Of a DNA stretch of 45,517 bases, positions 8,110-16,859 are shown one piece after another. Position numbers and translations under genes: made by a program. Source of the DNA: an uncultured Eubacteriales bacterium (GTDB lineage Bacteria > Bacillota > Clostridia > Oscillospirales > Oscillospiraceae); NCBI GenBank assembly GCA_900319935.1, contig ONQJ01000023.1:1-45517 (forward strand), read 5' to 3'. Each line of letters opens with the position of its first letter. Position 1 is the first letter of the stretch. The notes under the pieces are model-generated. The model ran no database searches, was not told the origin of the DNA, and worked only from the letters and a program-made list of their open reading frames with translations.

Positions 8110-8857
8110 TTACGCGATCAGATGCGCGATGTAAAGGCAGAGGTATGCGGTCGGGATCGCGAAGAGAAGGCTGTCGGCCCGATCGAACATCCCGCCGTGC
8201 GGCCAGGTCGCCGATCTGTCCCATGGAGGAGGCGAGCACGCAGGTGATAAGGATCACGGAGAAGGGGAGGGCAAGAGAGGTGTTCTTCATGAGGAAGAAC
8301 AGCAGCACCGCGCTCGGCAGCGAGGAGGCGAGCCCGAAGAGACAGCCCTCGACCGTTTTGTGCGGCGAAACGAGCGGAGCCACCTTGTGCTTTCCGAAGC
8401 GGCTGCCGCCGACGAGCGCGGCGGTGTCGCAGATCCAGGTGGCGACGCTTCCGACCAGCAGCGTCTGCGCCCACAGCTCGGTCACGGAGATGACCATCAG
8501 CAGGTTGAAGAGAAAGCAGGGATAGGCCACGCCCGCCAGCGTGTAGAGCGCGCCGCTGCCCGAGACCTTCTTGTGCAGGATCCCGGAAAAGAGGGCGAGG
8601 AACACCGCGGCGCAGAAGCAGGAGATCAGCGCGACGGGGCCGGCGTGGAAGAAGGCGAGAGTGGCCTGCGCGCAGATGTACACGTACATGACCCAGGCGC
8701 AGCAGAATACCTCGATCTTTTCCAGGGCGCGGCTGTATTCATAGGCGCACAGAAGTCCCGCCACGGCAAAGAAGATGATCCTCGTGACAGGGGAGAGCAG
8801 CACGCACAGCAGCGTGATCGTGATTAGGACGGCGCCGGAGATGACTCTTGTCTTCAA
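8110..8857 (-). pseudogene. cdsA: Phosphatidate cytidylyltransferase, frame broken by internal deletion
   Basis: CdsA makes CDP-diacylglycerol from phosphatidate and CTP at the membrane. The first about 220 codons, from a TTG at 8857, read as a normal multi-helix CdsA with WICDTAALVGGSRFGKHK, SPHKTVEG and SMGQIGDLAA. The frame is then lost at about 8197-8200. In another frame the proper C-terminus follows: HGGMFDRADSLLFAIPTAYL and onward to a TAA at 8110-8112. Between GDLA and HGG the family has about 18 more residues, including the S-x-x-K-R and K-D parts of its signature, which are absent. By family spacing about 53 nt are missing. Because CdsA is normally essential, an assembly error is as likely as a real lesion. 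Confidence 0.88.
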
Positions 8858-8890
8858 TTCCCTTACCCCTCGCTTGTTTCTTTATTGTAA

Positions 8891-8919
8891 ATATTATCAC
8901 ACCTTGCGCCAACTCTCAA
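8891..8919 (-). promoter_or_regulatory. Sigma-A promoter for cdsA
   Basis: On the minus strand TTGAGA (8914-8919), a 17-nt spacer and TAATAT (8891-8896), with the predicted start about 30 nt ahead of the TTG of cdsA. Confidence 0.7.
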
Positions 8920-8992
8920 CAGACAGTTTGCGTTTATTTGTCTTTTTTTGGCTCATTCGCGCCCGAATCATATAGTTTTTTTCAATTGCAAC

Positions 8993-9021
8993 TTGTATGC
9001 GGCAAAAAGCTGTGATAAGAT
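8993..9021 (+). promoter_or_regulatory. Sigma-A promoter for the HerA-like gene
   Basis: TTGTAT (8993-8998), a 17-nt spacer and TAAGAT (9016-9021), preceded by TG as in an extended -10. The ATG at 9059 follows a GGGGGA ribosome site. Confidence 0.7.
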
Positions 9022-9058
9022 ACCTTTATCAGCAAAATAAAAGATATGGGGGATCGCT

Positions 9059-10723
9059 ATGTTTACTGATAACAAGATATGGATGGCACAGTCCGATAAG
9101 AACCTTTTCATCCTGCCGAAGATGGCCAACCGCCACGGCATCATCGCCGGCGCGACCGGCACCGGCAAGACCGTCACGATGAAGGTGATGGCCGAGTCCT
9201 TCTCCGACATGGGCGTTCCGGTGTTCCTCTGCGACATCAAGGGAGACCTCTCCGGCATGTGCATGCCCGGCGTGATGAACGACAACCTTGCCGGACGCAT
9301 CAAGGGCTTCGGGATCGAGGACTTTTCCTTCAAATCCTATCCCACCCGCTTCTGGGACATTTTCGGCGAGCAGGGCCACCCGGTCCGCGTCACCGTCTCC
9401 GAGATGGGCCCGACGCTCCTGGGACGTCTCTTCGGCCTGACCGAGATCCAGACCGGTGTTCTGAACATCGTCTTCCGCGTGGCCGACGACAACGGCCTGC
9501 TGCTGCTCGATCTCAAGGACCTGCGCGCGATGCTCCAGTACGTCGGCGACAACCGTGCCGAGTTCACCACCGAGTACGGCAACGTCTCCGCCGCCAGCAT
9601 CGGCGCGATCCAGCGCGCGCTCCTCGCCTTTGAGGACGAGGGCGGCGACCAGTTCTTCGGCGAGCCGGGTCTCGACATCCACGACTGGATGCGCGTCGAC
9701 GCCTCCGGCCGCGGCTTCATCAACATCCTCACCAGCAAGCGCCTGATCGCGAGCCCGTTGGTCTACTCCACCTTCCTGCTGTGGATGATGACCGAGCTTT
9801 ACGAGCAGCTGCCCGAGGTCGGCGATCCCGACAAGCCGCGCATGATCTTCTTCTTTGACGAGGCGCATTTGCTCTTCAACGACGCGCCCAAGGCGCTCGT
9901 GCAGAAGATCGTCCAGGTCGTCAAGCTGATCCGCTCCAAGGGCGTCGGCATCTATTTCATCTCGCAGAGCCCCTCCGACATCCCCAACGACGTTCTGGCC
10001 CAGCTCTCCAACCGCGTCCAGCACGCGCTGCGTGCGTATACGCCGGCCGAGCAGAAGGCCGTCCGCGCCGCGGCGAAGGCCTTCCGCGTGAACGAAAAGT
10101 TCAACACCGAGACCGCTCTGTCCGAGCTGGCCGTCGGCGAAGCCCTTGTCAGCTTCCTCGACGAGGACGGCATCCCCACGATTGTCGAGCGCGCCCGCAT
10201 CCTCCCGCCGCAGTCCCTGATGGGCGAGGCTACCCAGTCCGCGATCGACGCGCTGATCAACGGCACCGAGCTTGACCAGAAGTACCGCCAGAGCTATGAC
10301 CGCGAGTCCGCCTACGAGATCATCAGCAAGGCTACCGTCGAACTGGAGGCCCAGCGCGCGAAGGAGGCCGAGGAAGAGGCCGCCCGCAAGACCGCCGAGA
10401 AGGAGGCAGCCGCAGCCGAGAAGGCCGCCGCCAAGGAGAAAGCTGCCGCCGAGAAGGCCGCCGCCAAGGAAGCCGCCGCAGCCGCGAAGGCTGCTCAGAA
10501 GGAAGCGGACAAGAAAAAGAAGGTCGCCCAGCAGGCGATCAGCAACGCCGCATCCTCCGTCGTCAGCTCCGTGAGCACCAACATCGTCAACGCCGCGACC
10601 GGCGGCAAGACCACCAGCGCGACCACGATCGCCAAGCGCGCCGCCCGCAACGCCCTCTCCTCCGTGATGCGCAGCGGCAGCAGCGCCATCATCCGCGGGC
10701 TCTTCGGCATCAAGAAGGGCTGA
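9059..10723 (+). CDS. HerA-like/DUF853 P-loop ATPase with Ala-Lys-Glu-rich tail
   Basis: 554 residues. Walker A is GATGTGKT at 31-38; a Walker B (MIFFFDEAH) lies at about 261-269. The body resembles the HerA/FtsK-superfamily DUF853 proteins, with KGDLSGM after the first strand, QTGVLNIVF, and FISQSPSDIP with NRVQHALR in the C-terminal half. HerA-type enzymes form hexamers and translocate DNA in end-processing with a nuclease; no NurA-like gene is adjacent, so the role here is unknown. Residues about 430-485 are a low-complexity Ala/Lys/Glu stretch, probably a long helix or coiled coil, ahead of a Ser/Ala-rich end with RSGSSAIIRGLFG. It is a single-gene unit with its own promoter and terminator. 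Confidence 0.87.
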   Translation: MFTDNKIWMAQSDKNLFILPKMANRHGIIAGATGTGKTVTMKVMAESFSDMGVPVFLCDIKGDLSGMCMPGVMNDNLAGRIKGFGIEDFSFKSYPTRFWDIFGEQGHPVRVTVSEMGPTLLGRLFGLTEIQTGVLNIVFRVADDNGLLLLDLKDLRAMLQYVGDNRAEFTTEYGNVSAASIGAIQRALLAFEDEGGDQFFGEPGLDIHDWMRVDASGRGFINILTSKRLIASPLVYSTFLLWMMTELYEQLPEVGDPDKPRMIFFFDEAHLLFNDAPKALVQKIVQVVKLIRSKGVGIYFISQSPSDIPNDVLAQLSNRVQHALRAYTPAEQKAVRAAAKAFRVNEKFNTETALSELAVGEALVSFLDEDGIPTIVERARILPPQSLMGEATQSAIDALINGTELDQKYRQSYDRESAYEIISKATVELEAQRAKEAEEEAARKTAEKEAAAAEKAAAKEKAAAEKAAAKEAAAAAKAAQKEADKKKKVAQQAISNAASSVVSSVSTNIVNAATGGKTTSATTIAKRAARNALSSVMRSGSSAIIRGLFGIKKG

Positions 10724-10746
10724 TCAATCTCTCTGAAAAAATGAAA

Positions 10747-10784
10747 AAAACCGCCCTGTGCCGCAAGGCACAGGGCGGTTTTTT
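10747..10784. terminator. Bidirectional terminator between the HerA-like and MFS genes
   Basis: Stem AAAACCGCCCTGTGCC / GGCACAGGGCGGTTTT with a GCAA tetraloop, A-run before and T-run after. It serves the two convergent genes. Confidence 0.95.
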
Positions 10785-10788
10785 GCGA

Positions 10789-11964
10789 TCAGGCCCGTTC
10801 GCGGTCCTTCAGTCGGTTGAGACCCTCGGTCATAAGCAGGAGGGCGAGAAGCAGCAGCGCGAGGTACGCCGGAAAGAGCTTGAGCGACAGATGCTGTGCG
10901 ATCAGGCCGAAGAGCGGCGGCATGAAGGTGCTGCCGACGTAGGCGCTCGCCATCTGCACGCCGATGATCGCCTGGGAGTTCTCCTTGCCGAAGTTGCGGG
11001 GCGTGGAGTGGATGATCGAAGGATAGACCGGCGCGCAGCCGAGACCGAAGACCACAAGCCCTGCGGGCGAGGGCAGATCGGAGCGCAGCGGCAGCAGGAT
11101 CAGCACGACGCCGAGCGCCATCACGGCGATCCCGACGCGGATCATGCGCCTGTCGCCCATCCGGTCTGCGACAAAGCCGTTGAGGAAGCGGCCGAAGGTG
11201 ATGCCGAGATAGAAAAGGGAGGCAAAGCTTGCCGCCGTCTCGGGCGCGATGCCGCGCACGCCGACGAGATAGCTGCTGGCCCAGAGGCCGGCTGTCGTCT
11301 CGCCGCCGCAGTAGGCGCAGAAGGCGATCAGGATCAGCGGGACGCCGCTGATGCGCAGCGCGCCGCGCAGACCGAGCAGGGGAGGGGCTTCGCCGCTCTC
11401 CGCCCCGTCTTCGCTTTCGGACGCTTTCCACAGAGGAAGGGAGAAAAACAGCAGCGCCGTCAGAATGAGCTGGATCACGCCGACCGTGCGGTAACCAACC
11501 TGCCAGCTGCCGCTGCGCATCAGGGCGGCGCTCATGATGTACGGGCTGATCGAGGCCCCGACGCCCCAGAAACAGTGCAGCCAGCTCATATGGCGCGAGG
11601 AGTAGTGCAGCGCGACGAAGTTGTTCAGCGCCGCGTCGATCGCGCCTGCGCCGAGACCGTAGGGAACGGCCCACAGGCAGAGCTGGAACGGCGTGGTGCA
11701 GAGAGAAAAGCCGAAGAGCGCCGCTGCCGTCATGGCCACGCTGACCGCCGTGACCAGCGCGGTGCCGAAGCGCCTGGTCATCCGCTCGGACAAAAGGCTC
11801 GACACGATGGTCCCGGCGGCGATGATCATGGAGATCACGCCCGCAAAAGAGAGTTCCGCGCCGAAATCCAGACGCATGACCGGCCAGGCCGAGCCGAGCA
11901 GCGAATCGGGCAGGCCCAGACTGATGAAGGCCAGATAGATGATGGCAAGCAGTAACGACAGCAT
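10789..11964 (-). CDS. Major facilitator superfamily transporter
   Basis: 391 residues from the ATG at 11964, preceded by TGAGG 6-7 nt upstream; a TTG at 11976 would add four residues. About 12 hydrophobic helices, with MFS features: the SLGLPDSLLGSAWP opening, SERMTRRFG in the loop after helix 2, and VADRMGDRRMIRVG as the equivalent loop of the second half. The motif set (LNNFVALHY, WLHCFWGVGASISP, YPSIIHSTP) is like the FucP/sugar-type or uncharacterised Firmicute MFS group. The substrate is not predictable. It is alone on the minus strand and terminates at the shared hairpin downstream. Confidence 0.9.
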   Translation of the reverse strand: MLSLLLAIIYLAFISLGLPDSLLGSAWPVMRLDFGAELSFAGVISMIIAAGTIVSSLLSERMTRRFGTALVTAVSVAMTAAALFGFSLCTTPFQLCLWAVPYGLGAGAIDAALNNFVALHYSSRHMSWLHCFWGVGASISPYIMSAALMRSGSWQVGYRTVGVIQLILTALLFFSLPLWKASESEDGAESGEAPPLLGLRGALRISGVPLILIAFCAYCGGETTAGLWASSYLVGVRGIAPETAASFASLFYLGITFGRFLNGFVADRMGDRRMIRVGIAVMALGVVLILLPLRSDLPSPAGLVVFGLGCAPVYPSIIHSTPRNFGKENSQAIIGVQMASAYVGSTFMPPLFGLIAQHLSLKLFPAYLALLLLALLLMTEGLNRLKDRERA

Positions 11965-12015
11965 GGTATTCCTCAAATAAACGTATTACAGTGCCGGATT
12001 ATACCAAATTGACCA

Positions 12016-12050
12016 TAAAAAAGCAAGGGTATGCCTCCCGGCATACCCCT
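12016..12050 (-). terminator. Terminator after the MscS/Pro-rich protein operon
   Basis: Read on the minus strand: GGGTATGCC, GGGA loop, GGCATACCC, then TTGC and a run of T residues. Confidence 0.85.
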
Positions 12051-12060
12051 GCGGACAGGA

Positions 12061-13272
12061 TCAGTTTTCCCAGTCGTAACGCACCGGGTATTCGTAATCG
12101 TAATCGCGGACCCATTTTTCACCCGTGCTGGCGAGGAACTGTACGATATGGACGTGGATCGTGCCTTCCTCCGGCATCCAGTCGGGGCGGCGCAGCACGA
12201 GCTCTTTGGTATAGCTCACCATGGAAGTTTCCGTACCGGCCTCGCGGTCGACGAGGGTATACTCGTTCTTTTCGACGACTGTCTCATATTCCTCCGGTGC
12301 GGCATGCCGTCCGTTGCAGGAGATATCGACGCTGAAGGTGAGAGGATCGTTGACGGCGTCGGGGTCGTTGATCACATAGTTGATCTCCTCGGTCTCTTCC
12401 CAGGGAGAGACATAGAAGCTGTCGGGCGGGACATACTCGCTCCAGTTGTAGTCAGGCCGCATGTAGTTCAGTCCGATACCCATTTCAAAATCCGGATCGC
12501 GCGTGATGGTCAGCGTGTCCTCGCCGTCTCCGGACTCGTTCTCATACCAGGCGTCGAGCGTAAGCTCGAAGTCCGGCCAGGCGTTGACGGCGTCCAGGGC
12601 CTCGCGGTTTTCCATATAAAAATCGCCCGTCGAGAGCATCGGAGCTTCAAACAGACCGCTTGCGATCTCGTCCTCGTCGAGGTAATGCTCATAGACCTGC
12701 TTGTCCAGCGTTTTCTCGCGCACCGTGACGCGCACGGAATGGAGCGCATCCGTGTTGCTCATATGGACGAAGGCGTGATGCTCGTGAGAGAAATAGAAGA
12801 AATCGACGTCGATCACGGGCTCTTTGCCGAGCGGCTCCGGAGCCGGCTCGGGAGCAGACGTGGGCGCAGGCTCCGGCGTCGGTTCATCCGAAGGCTGCGG
12901 AACAGGCGTCTGCGAGACGTTCGGCGCAGCGGCAGACGGCGTCACGACGAGCGGGACCGCGGCCGGAGCCGGGACGGGTTCGCCCTGTCTAGAAAACAGC
13001 AGGCCGAGCAGAACGAGCGCGGCCGCGCCGTACAGCAGCCGCCGGATCCGCCTCTTACGCGAAGGCGGCGCGCCGGCTTCCGCTCCGCCGCCGCCGGGCG
13101 GCGTGAACTCCGCATCCGGGTCTGGATTTCGATAATCCGTCCCCGGCGGAGCGGAGTCCTCCGCGCGGCTGTCCGGCTGACGGAATTCCGTCTCCGGCAG
13201 CGGCTGAGGGAATTCATCCGGTACGAGAGGGTGTTCCTCACGCACCGGGAATTCAGCTTCTCTTCCGGTCAT
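12061..13272 (-). CDS. One-pass membrane protein with Pro-rich linkers, unknown function
   Basis: 403 residues. An acidic and Pro-rich cytoplasmic segment (1-70) leads to a basic patch (SRKRRIRR) and one membrane helix at about 79-93. A Pro/Ala/Thr/Glu-rich spacer of about 45 residues follows, then a roughly 260-residue domain rich in aromatic and acidic residues. Nothing in that domain is recognised; regularly spaced beta-like segments (VRVTVREK, FELTLDAWY, LTFSVDISCNG) suggest an Ig-like or other beta-sandwich fold facing the cell wall. The ATG lies 6 nt after the MscS stop with no separate ribosome site, so translation is probably coupled to mscS. Confidence 0.83.
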   Translation of the reverse strand: MTGREAEFPVREEHPLVPDEFPQPLPETEFRQPDSRAEDSAPPGTDYRNPDPDAEFTPPGGGGAEAGAPPSRKRRIRRLLYGAAALVLLGLLFSRQGEPVPAPAAVPLVVTPSAAAPNVSQTPVPQPSDEPTPEPAPTSAPEPAPEPLGKEPVIDVDFFYFSHEHHAFVHMSNTDALHSVRVTVREKTLDKQVYEHYLDEDEIASGLFEAPMLSTGDFYMENREALDAVNAWPDFELTLDAWYENESGDGEDTLTITRDPDFEMGIGLNYMRPDYNWSEYVPPDSFYVSPWEETEEINYVINDPDAVNDPLTFSVDISCNGRHAAPEEYETVVEKNEYTLVDREAGTETSMVSYTKELVLRRPDWMPEEGTIHVHIVQFLASTGEKWVRDYDYEYPVRYDWEN

Positions 13273-13278
13273 GGCGCA

Positions 13279-14127
13279 TCAGCAGCTGTGCACGTCGAGC
13301 TGCGGGAAGGGGCACTCCACGCCCAGCTTGCGGAAGCCGAGCAGCAGATCGTGATTGAGGATGCGCGGGACGGTGAAGATATTGCCCTCTTCGATCTCCA
13401 CAATGAACTTGAGCGTGATGCCGGACTCTCCCAGCGCCTGCACGCCGAGATAGCGCGGCTCGGAGAGCATGACGTCGCGGTGACGCTCGTAGATATCCTT
13501 CAACAGCGCGGGGATCTGCGCCTCGAGCTTTTCCAGATCGGTCGGATAGGGCACGTCGATCGAGGAGACCGCGATCGAGGCGTTGTCCGAGCGATTGAGG
13601 ATGTTCTTCATATCGGAGTTGTTGATGATCTTGACGTTTTTGCCGGTGTCGATGATCGAGGTCGTGCGGATGCCGATTTCCTTGACGGTGCCGCGGAAGC
13701 CGTTGACCTCGACGATATCGCCGACGTTATACTGGTTCTCGAACAGCATGAAGAATCCGGTGACCATGTCGGCGATCAGGCTCTCTGCGCCGAAGCCGAT
13801 CACGAGAGCGAGCACGCCGACGGAGGCGACGATGGTGTTCACGTCCACGCCGAAGATCGACAGTCCCCAGCAGAGGATGACGATGGCGGCGAGATAGCGA
13901 ACAAGGCTCGCCATCAGGCTCAGCACAGTCCTTGCCCGATGGGAGGCGGGCTTGAACAGGCCGAGGATCAGCACGAGCACCCAGGTGCAGAAGAGCACGA
14001 GCGCAGCCATCGCAATGACGCGCAGGACCGGATGGGAATACACAAAGCGATCGAGAGCCCCGAAAGCGAGACAGACGATCAGGGACACAACAAGCTTGAT
14101 CACAGGCGAGACGCTTTTCTTTTCCAT
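13279..14127 (-). CDS. mscS: Small-conductance mechanosensitive channel family protein
   Basis: 282 residues. Four hydrophobic segments occur in the first 130 residues, the last being the pore-lining type helix (VIGFGAESLIADMVTGFFMLFEN region). The MscS beta-domain follows with YNVGDIVEVNGFRGTVKEIG, RTTSI and NSDMKNILNRS, then the alpha/beta C-terminal domain. MscS channels open on membrane tension and release solutes during hypo-osmotic shock. The Pro-rich membrane protein follows it closely. One TTATGTAAAC lies 36 nt upstream of its start, between this gene and the preceding 108-residue gene. Confidence 0.93.
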   Translation of the reverse strand: MEKKSVSPVIKLVVSLIVCLAFGALDRFVYSHPVLRVIAMAALVLFCTWVLVLILGLFKPASHRARTVLSLMASLVRYLAAIVILCWGLSIFGVDVNTIVASVGVLALVIGFGAESLIADMVTGFFMLFENQYNVGDIVEVNGFRGTVKEIGIRTTSIIDTGKNVKIINNSDMKNILNRSDNASIAVSSIDVPYPTDLEKLEAQIPALLKDIYERHRDVMLSEPRYLGVQALGESGITLKFIVEIEEGNIFTVPRILNHDLLLGFRKLGVECPFPQLDVHSC

Positions 14128-14162
14128 GGGGAAGACTCCTTTCCGTGTACGGGATTAAAATA

Positions 14163-14172
14163 TTATGTAAAC
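14163..14172 (+). repeat. TTATGTAAAC copy 2 (intergenic)
   Basis: Exact copy in the 67-nt gap between two tandem minus-strand genes. The motif is on the plus strand even though both genes are on the minus strand. Confidence 0.8.
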
Positions 14173-14194
14173 TACAATTCGCTTTTCGCGGTGT

Positions 14195-14521
14195 TCAGGC
14201 CGGCTCATACGAGCGGCTGACTTCCTTGCCCTCGGCGTCGTATTCGATGTTCTCCATCACGGCGTGATCGACACGGCTGAGCTTCTTGACGATCAATCCC
14301 TGGCCCTGCAGGTTGTAGACCCAGATCTTGTAGCCGGGAAACTCGGGGTCCTGCTTGTTGAAAACAGACGTCTTGTTCAGACGGCAGAATTTTGCCCGGC
14401 CCTCCGGCGTGTCGAGCAGATCGCCCGGCCCATTGTAAAAGAGCTCGTCCTTCATGGCCTCCTTTTTGAAGGCCTCCCAGTTTTCATCGTCGACTTTCAT
14501 AACGTCCCGCGGATCAATCAC
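14195..14521 (-). CDS. Small soluble protein of unknown function
   Basis: 108 residues starting at GTG 14521, with GGAGG about 9 nt upstream; the next ATG is codon 8. No signal peptide or membrane segment. The sequence is charged and compact (ENWEAFKKEAMKDELFYN, KIWVYNLQGQGLIVKK, ENIEYDAEGKEVSRSYE). No family recognised. A promoter lies immediately upstream and mscS follows, so it is probably the first gene of that operon. It is divergent from glnN, and the two promoters sit back to back. Confidence 0.75.
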   Translation of the reverse strand: MIDPRDVMKVDDENWEAFKKEAMKDELFYNGPGDLLDTPEGRAKFCRLNKTSVFNKQDPEFPGYKIWVYNLQGQGLIVKKLSRVDHAVMENIEYDAEGKEVSRSYEPA

Positions 14522-14551
14522 AGTCTTTTCCTCCCGGAATTTGATGCAAAC

Positions 14552-14580
14552 AGAATATCATATTTTCCCGATATCGGCAA
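14552..14580 (-). promoter_or_regulatory. Sigma-A promoter for the 108-residue protein/mscS operon
   Basis: Minus strand TTGCCG (14575-14580), 17-nt spacer, TATTCT (14552-14557), with TG one base before the -10 box. Confidence 0.6.
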
Positions 14581-14607
14581 CAGAAAACAAGCGATATGAA
14601 AAATCCA

Positions 14608-14636
14608 TTGACAAAAGAGCGCTTTGGAATTAACAT
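14608..14636 (+). promoter_or_regulatory. Sigma-A promoter for glnN
   Basis: A perfect TTGACA (14608-14613), 17-nt spacer, TAACAT (14631-14636). The leader before the ATG is about 30 nt. I see no GlnR-type inverted repeat here. Confidence 0.75.
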
Positions 14637-14672
14637 GACCCTATATTCTTGTTCAAAAAAGGAGGCCTGCTC

Positions 14673-16766
14673 ATGAACCCCGTCACAGAGATTTTCGGCT
14701 CGATGGTATTCAACGATTCCGTCATGAGGGCGCGTCTGCCCAAGAATGTGTTCAAGCAGGTCCAGCGCTCGATCAACGAGGGCGTCCGGCTTGACAGCGA
14801 GGCGGCCAACATCGTCGCCAACGCGATGAAGGACTGGGCCATCGAGAAGGGCGCCACCCACTTCACCCACTGGTTCCAGCCGATGACGGGCATCACCGCC
14901 GAGAAGCACGACAGCTTTATCTCTCCCATCGACGGCGGCAAGGTCATCATGGAGTTCTCCGGCCGCGAGCTGATCCAGGGCGAGCCGGACGCGTCCAGCT
15001 TCCCCTCCGGCGGACTGCGCGCAACCTTTGAGGCGCGCGGCTACACCGCCTGGGACCCGACCTCCTACGCCTTCATCAAGGACGGCGTGCTCTGCATCCC
15101 CACGGCCTTCTGCTCCTACGGGGGAGAAGCGCTCGACAAGAAAACGCCGCTGCTTCGCTCGATGGAAGCGCTCAACCGCCAGGGCATGCGCGTGCTGCGC
15201 CTCTTCGGCAACGAGGACGTGAGCAGCATCAAGACGACCGTCGGACCCGAGCAGGAATACTTCCTGGTCGACCGCGCCGTGTACGAAAAGCGCCGCGACC
15301 TGCGCTATACCGGCCGCACGCTCTTCGGCGCCGCTCCGCCCAAGGGACAGGAGCTGGACGACCACTACTTCGGCTCGATCAAGCCGCGCGTCGCAGCCTT
15401 CATGCGCGAGCTCAACGAGGAGCTCTGGAAGCTCGGCATCATGGCCAAGACCGAGCACAACGAGGTCGCGCCCGGTCAGCACGAGCTGGCTCCGATCTTC
15501 ACGACGACCAACATCTCCGCCGATCACAACCAGCTGACGATGGAGCTGATGCAGAAGATCGCGCGCAAGCACGACATGGTCTGCCTGCTGCACGAAAAGC
15601 CCTTCGCGGGTGTGAACGGCAGCGGCAAGCACAATAACTGGTCGATCATGACCAACACCGGCGTCAACCTGCTCGAGCCCGGCGACACCCCCTACGAAAA
15701 CGCCCAGTTCCTGCTTTTCCTCTGCGCCGTCATCCAGGCCGTGGACGATTATCAGGACATGCTGCGCCTCTCCGTCGCCTCCGCCTCCAACGACTGCCGT
15801 CTCGGCGCGAACGAGGCGCCTCCGGCCGTCGTGTCGATGTATGTCGGGGAGGAGCTGGAAAAGATCCTCTCGAGCATCGAGAAGGACGAACCCTACGGCG
15901 GCAAGGAAAAAGAGCTCATCAAGGTCGGCGTGCACGTGCTGCCCAAGCTGCCCAAGGACTCCGCGGACCGCAACCGCACCTCGCCCTTCGCCTTTACGGG
16001 CAACAAGTTTGAGTTCCGCATGCCCGGCTCTTCCGCCTCCATCTCCGGCCCGAACGTGGTGCTGAATACCGCGGTGGCCGAGTCGCTGCGCCAGTATGCC
16101 GACGTGCTGGAAGGCGCGGCGGATTTTGAGGCGGAGCTGCACAAGCTGATCCGCGGCGTGATCTCCGGCCACAAGCGCATCCTCTTCAACGGAAACGGCT
16201 ACGACGAATCGTGGCTCCGCGAGGCCGCGCGCCGGGGACTCATGAATCTGCCCTCCACGCCCGACTGCGTGCCCTGCTACCTCAGCGGGAAAAACGTCAA
16301 GCTCTTCACGGATCACCGCGTCTACACGCCCGAGGAGCTGCACGCGCGCTATGAGATCAAGCTCGACACCTATAACAAGGTCGTCAAGATCGAGGCGCAG
16401 ACCATGGTCAACATGGTCTGGAAGGACATCCTTCCGGCCGTGAGCCGTTATTCAGGCGCGCTGGCCGCCGCGGCGCTCTCCAAGGAAGCGCTCGGGGCAT
16501 CCGTCAGCACCGCCTTCGAGCGCGACACGGCCGCCAGACTCGGTGAGCTGATGCGCGAGACGGCCGTTCGCGCCGGAACGCTCAAGGCCGCGAACGACAA
16601 AGCGCTGTCGACGCCCGACCCGCTGGGCCGCGCCCGCCTCTACCACGACGAGGTGCTTGTCGCGATGGAATCCCTGCGTGCTTCCGTCGACGCGATGGAG
16701 CTGCTCTGCGACAGAGAGATCTGGCCCTATCCGACCTACGGCGATATCCTCTTCAGCGTCAAGTAA
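14673..16766 (+). CDS. glnN: Glutamine synthetase, class III
   Basis: 697 residues, the usual GSIII length and much longer than class I enzymes. It makes glutamine from glutamate, ammonia and ATP in the cytoplasm. The ATG at 14673 is chosen because AAGGAGG at 14659-14665 lies 7 nt upstream. Recognisable blocks are THWFQPMTG and EKHDSF near the start, the metal/glutamate-site strings [35 protein letters not shown], and [18 protein letters not shown], followed by the GSIII-specific C-terminal helical region ending [14 protein letters not shown]. It is monocistronic between a good promoter and a strong terminator. Confidence 0.97.
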   Translation: MNPVTEIFGSMVFNDSVMRARLPKNVFKQVQRSINEGVRLDSEAANIVANAMKDWAIEKGATHFTHWFQPMTGITAEKHDSFISPIDGGKVIMEFSGRELIQGEPDASSFPSGGLRATFEARGYTAWDPTSYAFIKDGVLCIPTAFCSYGGEALDKKTPLLRSMEALNRQGMRVLRLFGNEDVSSIKTTVGPEQEYFLVDRAVYEKRRDLRYTGRTLFGAAPPKGQELDDHYFGSIKPRVAAFMRELNEELWKLGIMAKTEHNEVAPGQHELAPIFTTTNISADHNQLTMELMQKIARKHDMVCLLHEKPFAGVNGSGKHNNWSIMTNTGVNLLEPGDTPYENAQFLLFLCAVIQAVDDYQDMLRLSVASASNDCRLGANEAPPAVVSMYVGEELEKILSSIEKDEPYGGKEKELIKVGVHVLPKLPKDSADRNRTSPFAFTGNKFEFRMPGSSASISGPNVVLNTAVAESLRQYADVLEGAADFEAELHKLIRGVISGHKRILFNGNGYDESWLREAARRGLMNLPSTPDCVPCYLSGKNVKLFTDHRVYTPEELHARYEIKLDTYNKVVKIEAQTMVNMVWKDILPAVSRYSGALAAAALSKEALGASVSTAFERDTAARLGELMRETAVRAGTLKAANDKALSTPDPLGRARLYHDEVLVAMESLRASVDAMELLCDREIWPYPTYGDILFSVK

Positions 16767-16781
16767 AAAACCGACGATACA

Positions 16782-16813
16782 AAAACTGCACACCCGAAGG
16801 GGTGTGCAGTTTT
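16782..16813. terminator. Bidirectional terminator between glnN and degV
   Basis: AAAACTGCACACCC / GGGTGTGCAGTTTT with a GAAG tetraloop; it has A and T tracts on both sides and serves convergent glnN and degV. Confidence 0.93.
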
Positions 16814-16815
16814 CA

Positions 16816-16853
16816 TTATGTTAACCATATTATGTAAATATTTTTATGTAAAC
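16816..16853 (+). repeat. Three tandem TTATGTAAAC-type sequences at exact 14-nt spacing
   Basis: TTATGTTAAC at 16816-16825, TTATGTAAAT at 16830-16839 and TTATGTAAAC at 16844-16853; the starts are exactly 14 nt apart. The array lies between the shared terminator and the stop codon of degV, where neither convergent gene needs a promoter. The spacers are AT-rich and related, so it is a short degenerate direct repeat of one unit. Confidence 0.85.
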
Positions 16854-16859
16854 CAATGC

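Noticed and set aside
5933..8857. A 974-codon open frame on the minus strand across tctC, tctB, tctA and cdsA
   Set aside because: Only its first about 220 codons are real (cdsA). The remainder is a low-complexity Arg/Gln/Asp/His-rich antisense of the tct genes, read through because the cdsA frame was lost.
12031..14220. A 729-codon plus-strand open frame
   Set aside because: Antisense of mscS and the Pro-rich membrane protein, and it begins inside their terminator.
16816..16853. GlnR-type nitrogen control site near glutamine synthetase
   Set aside because: The array lies after the gene and lacks the TGTNA...TNACA inverted symmetry; it is a direct repeat.
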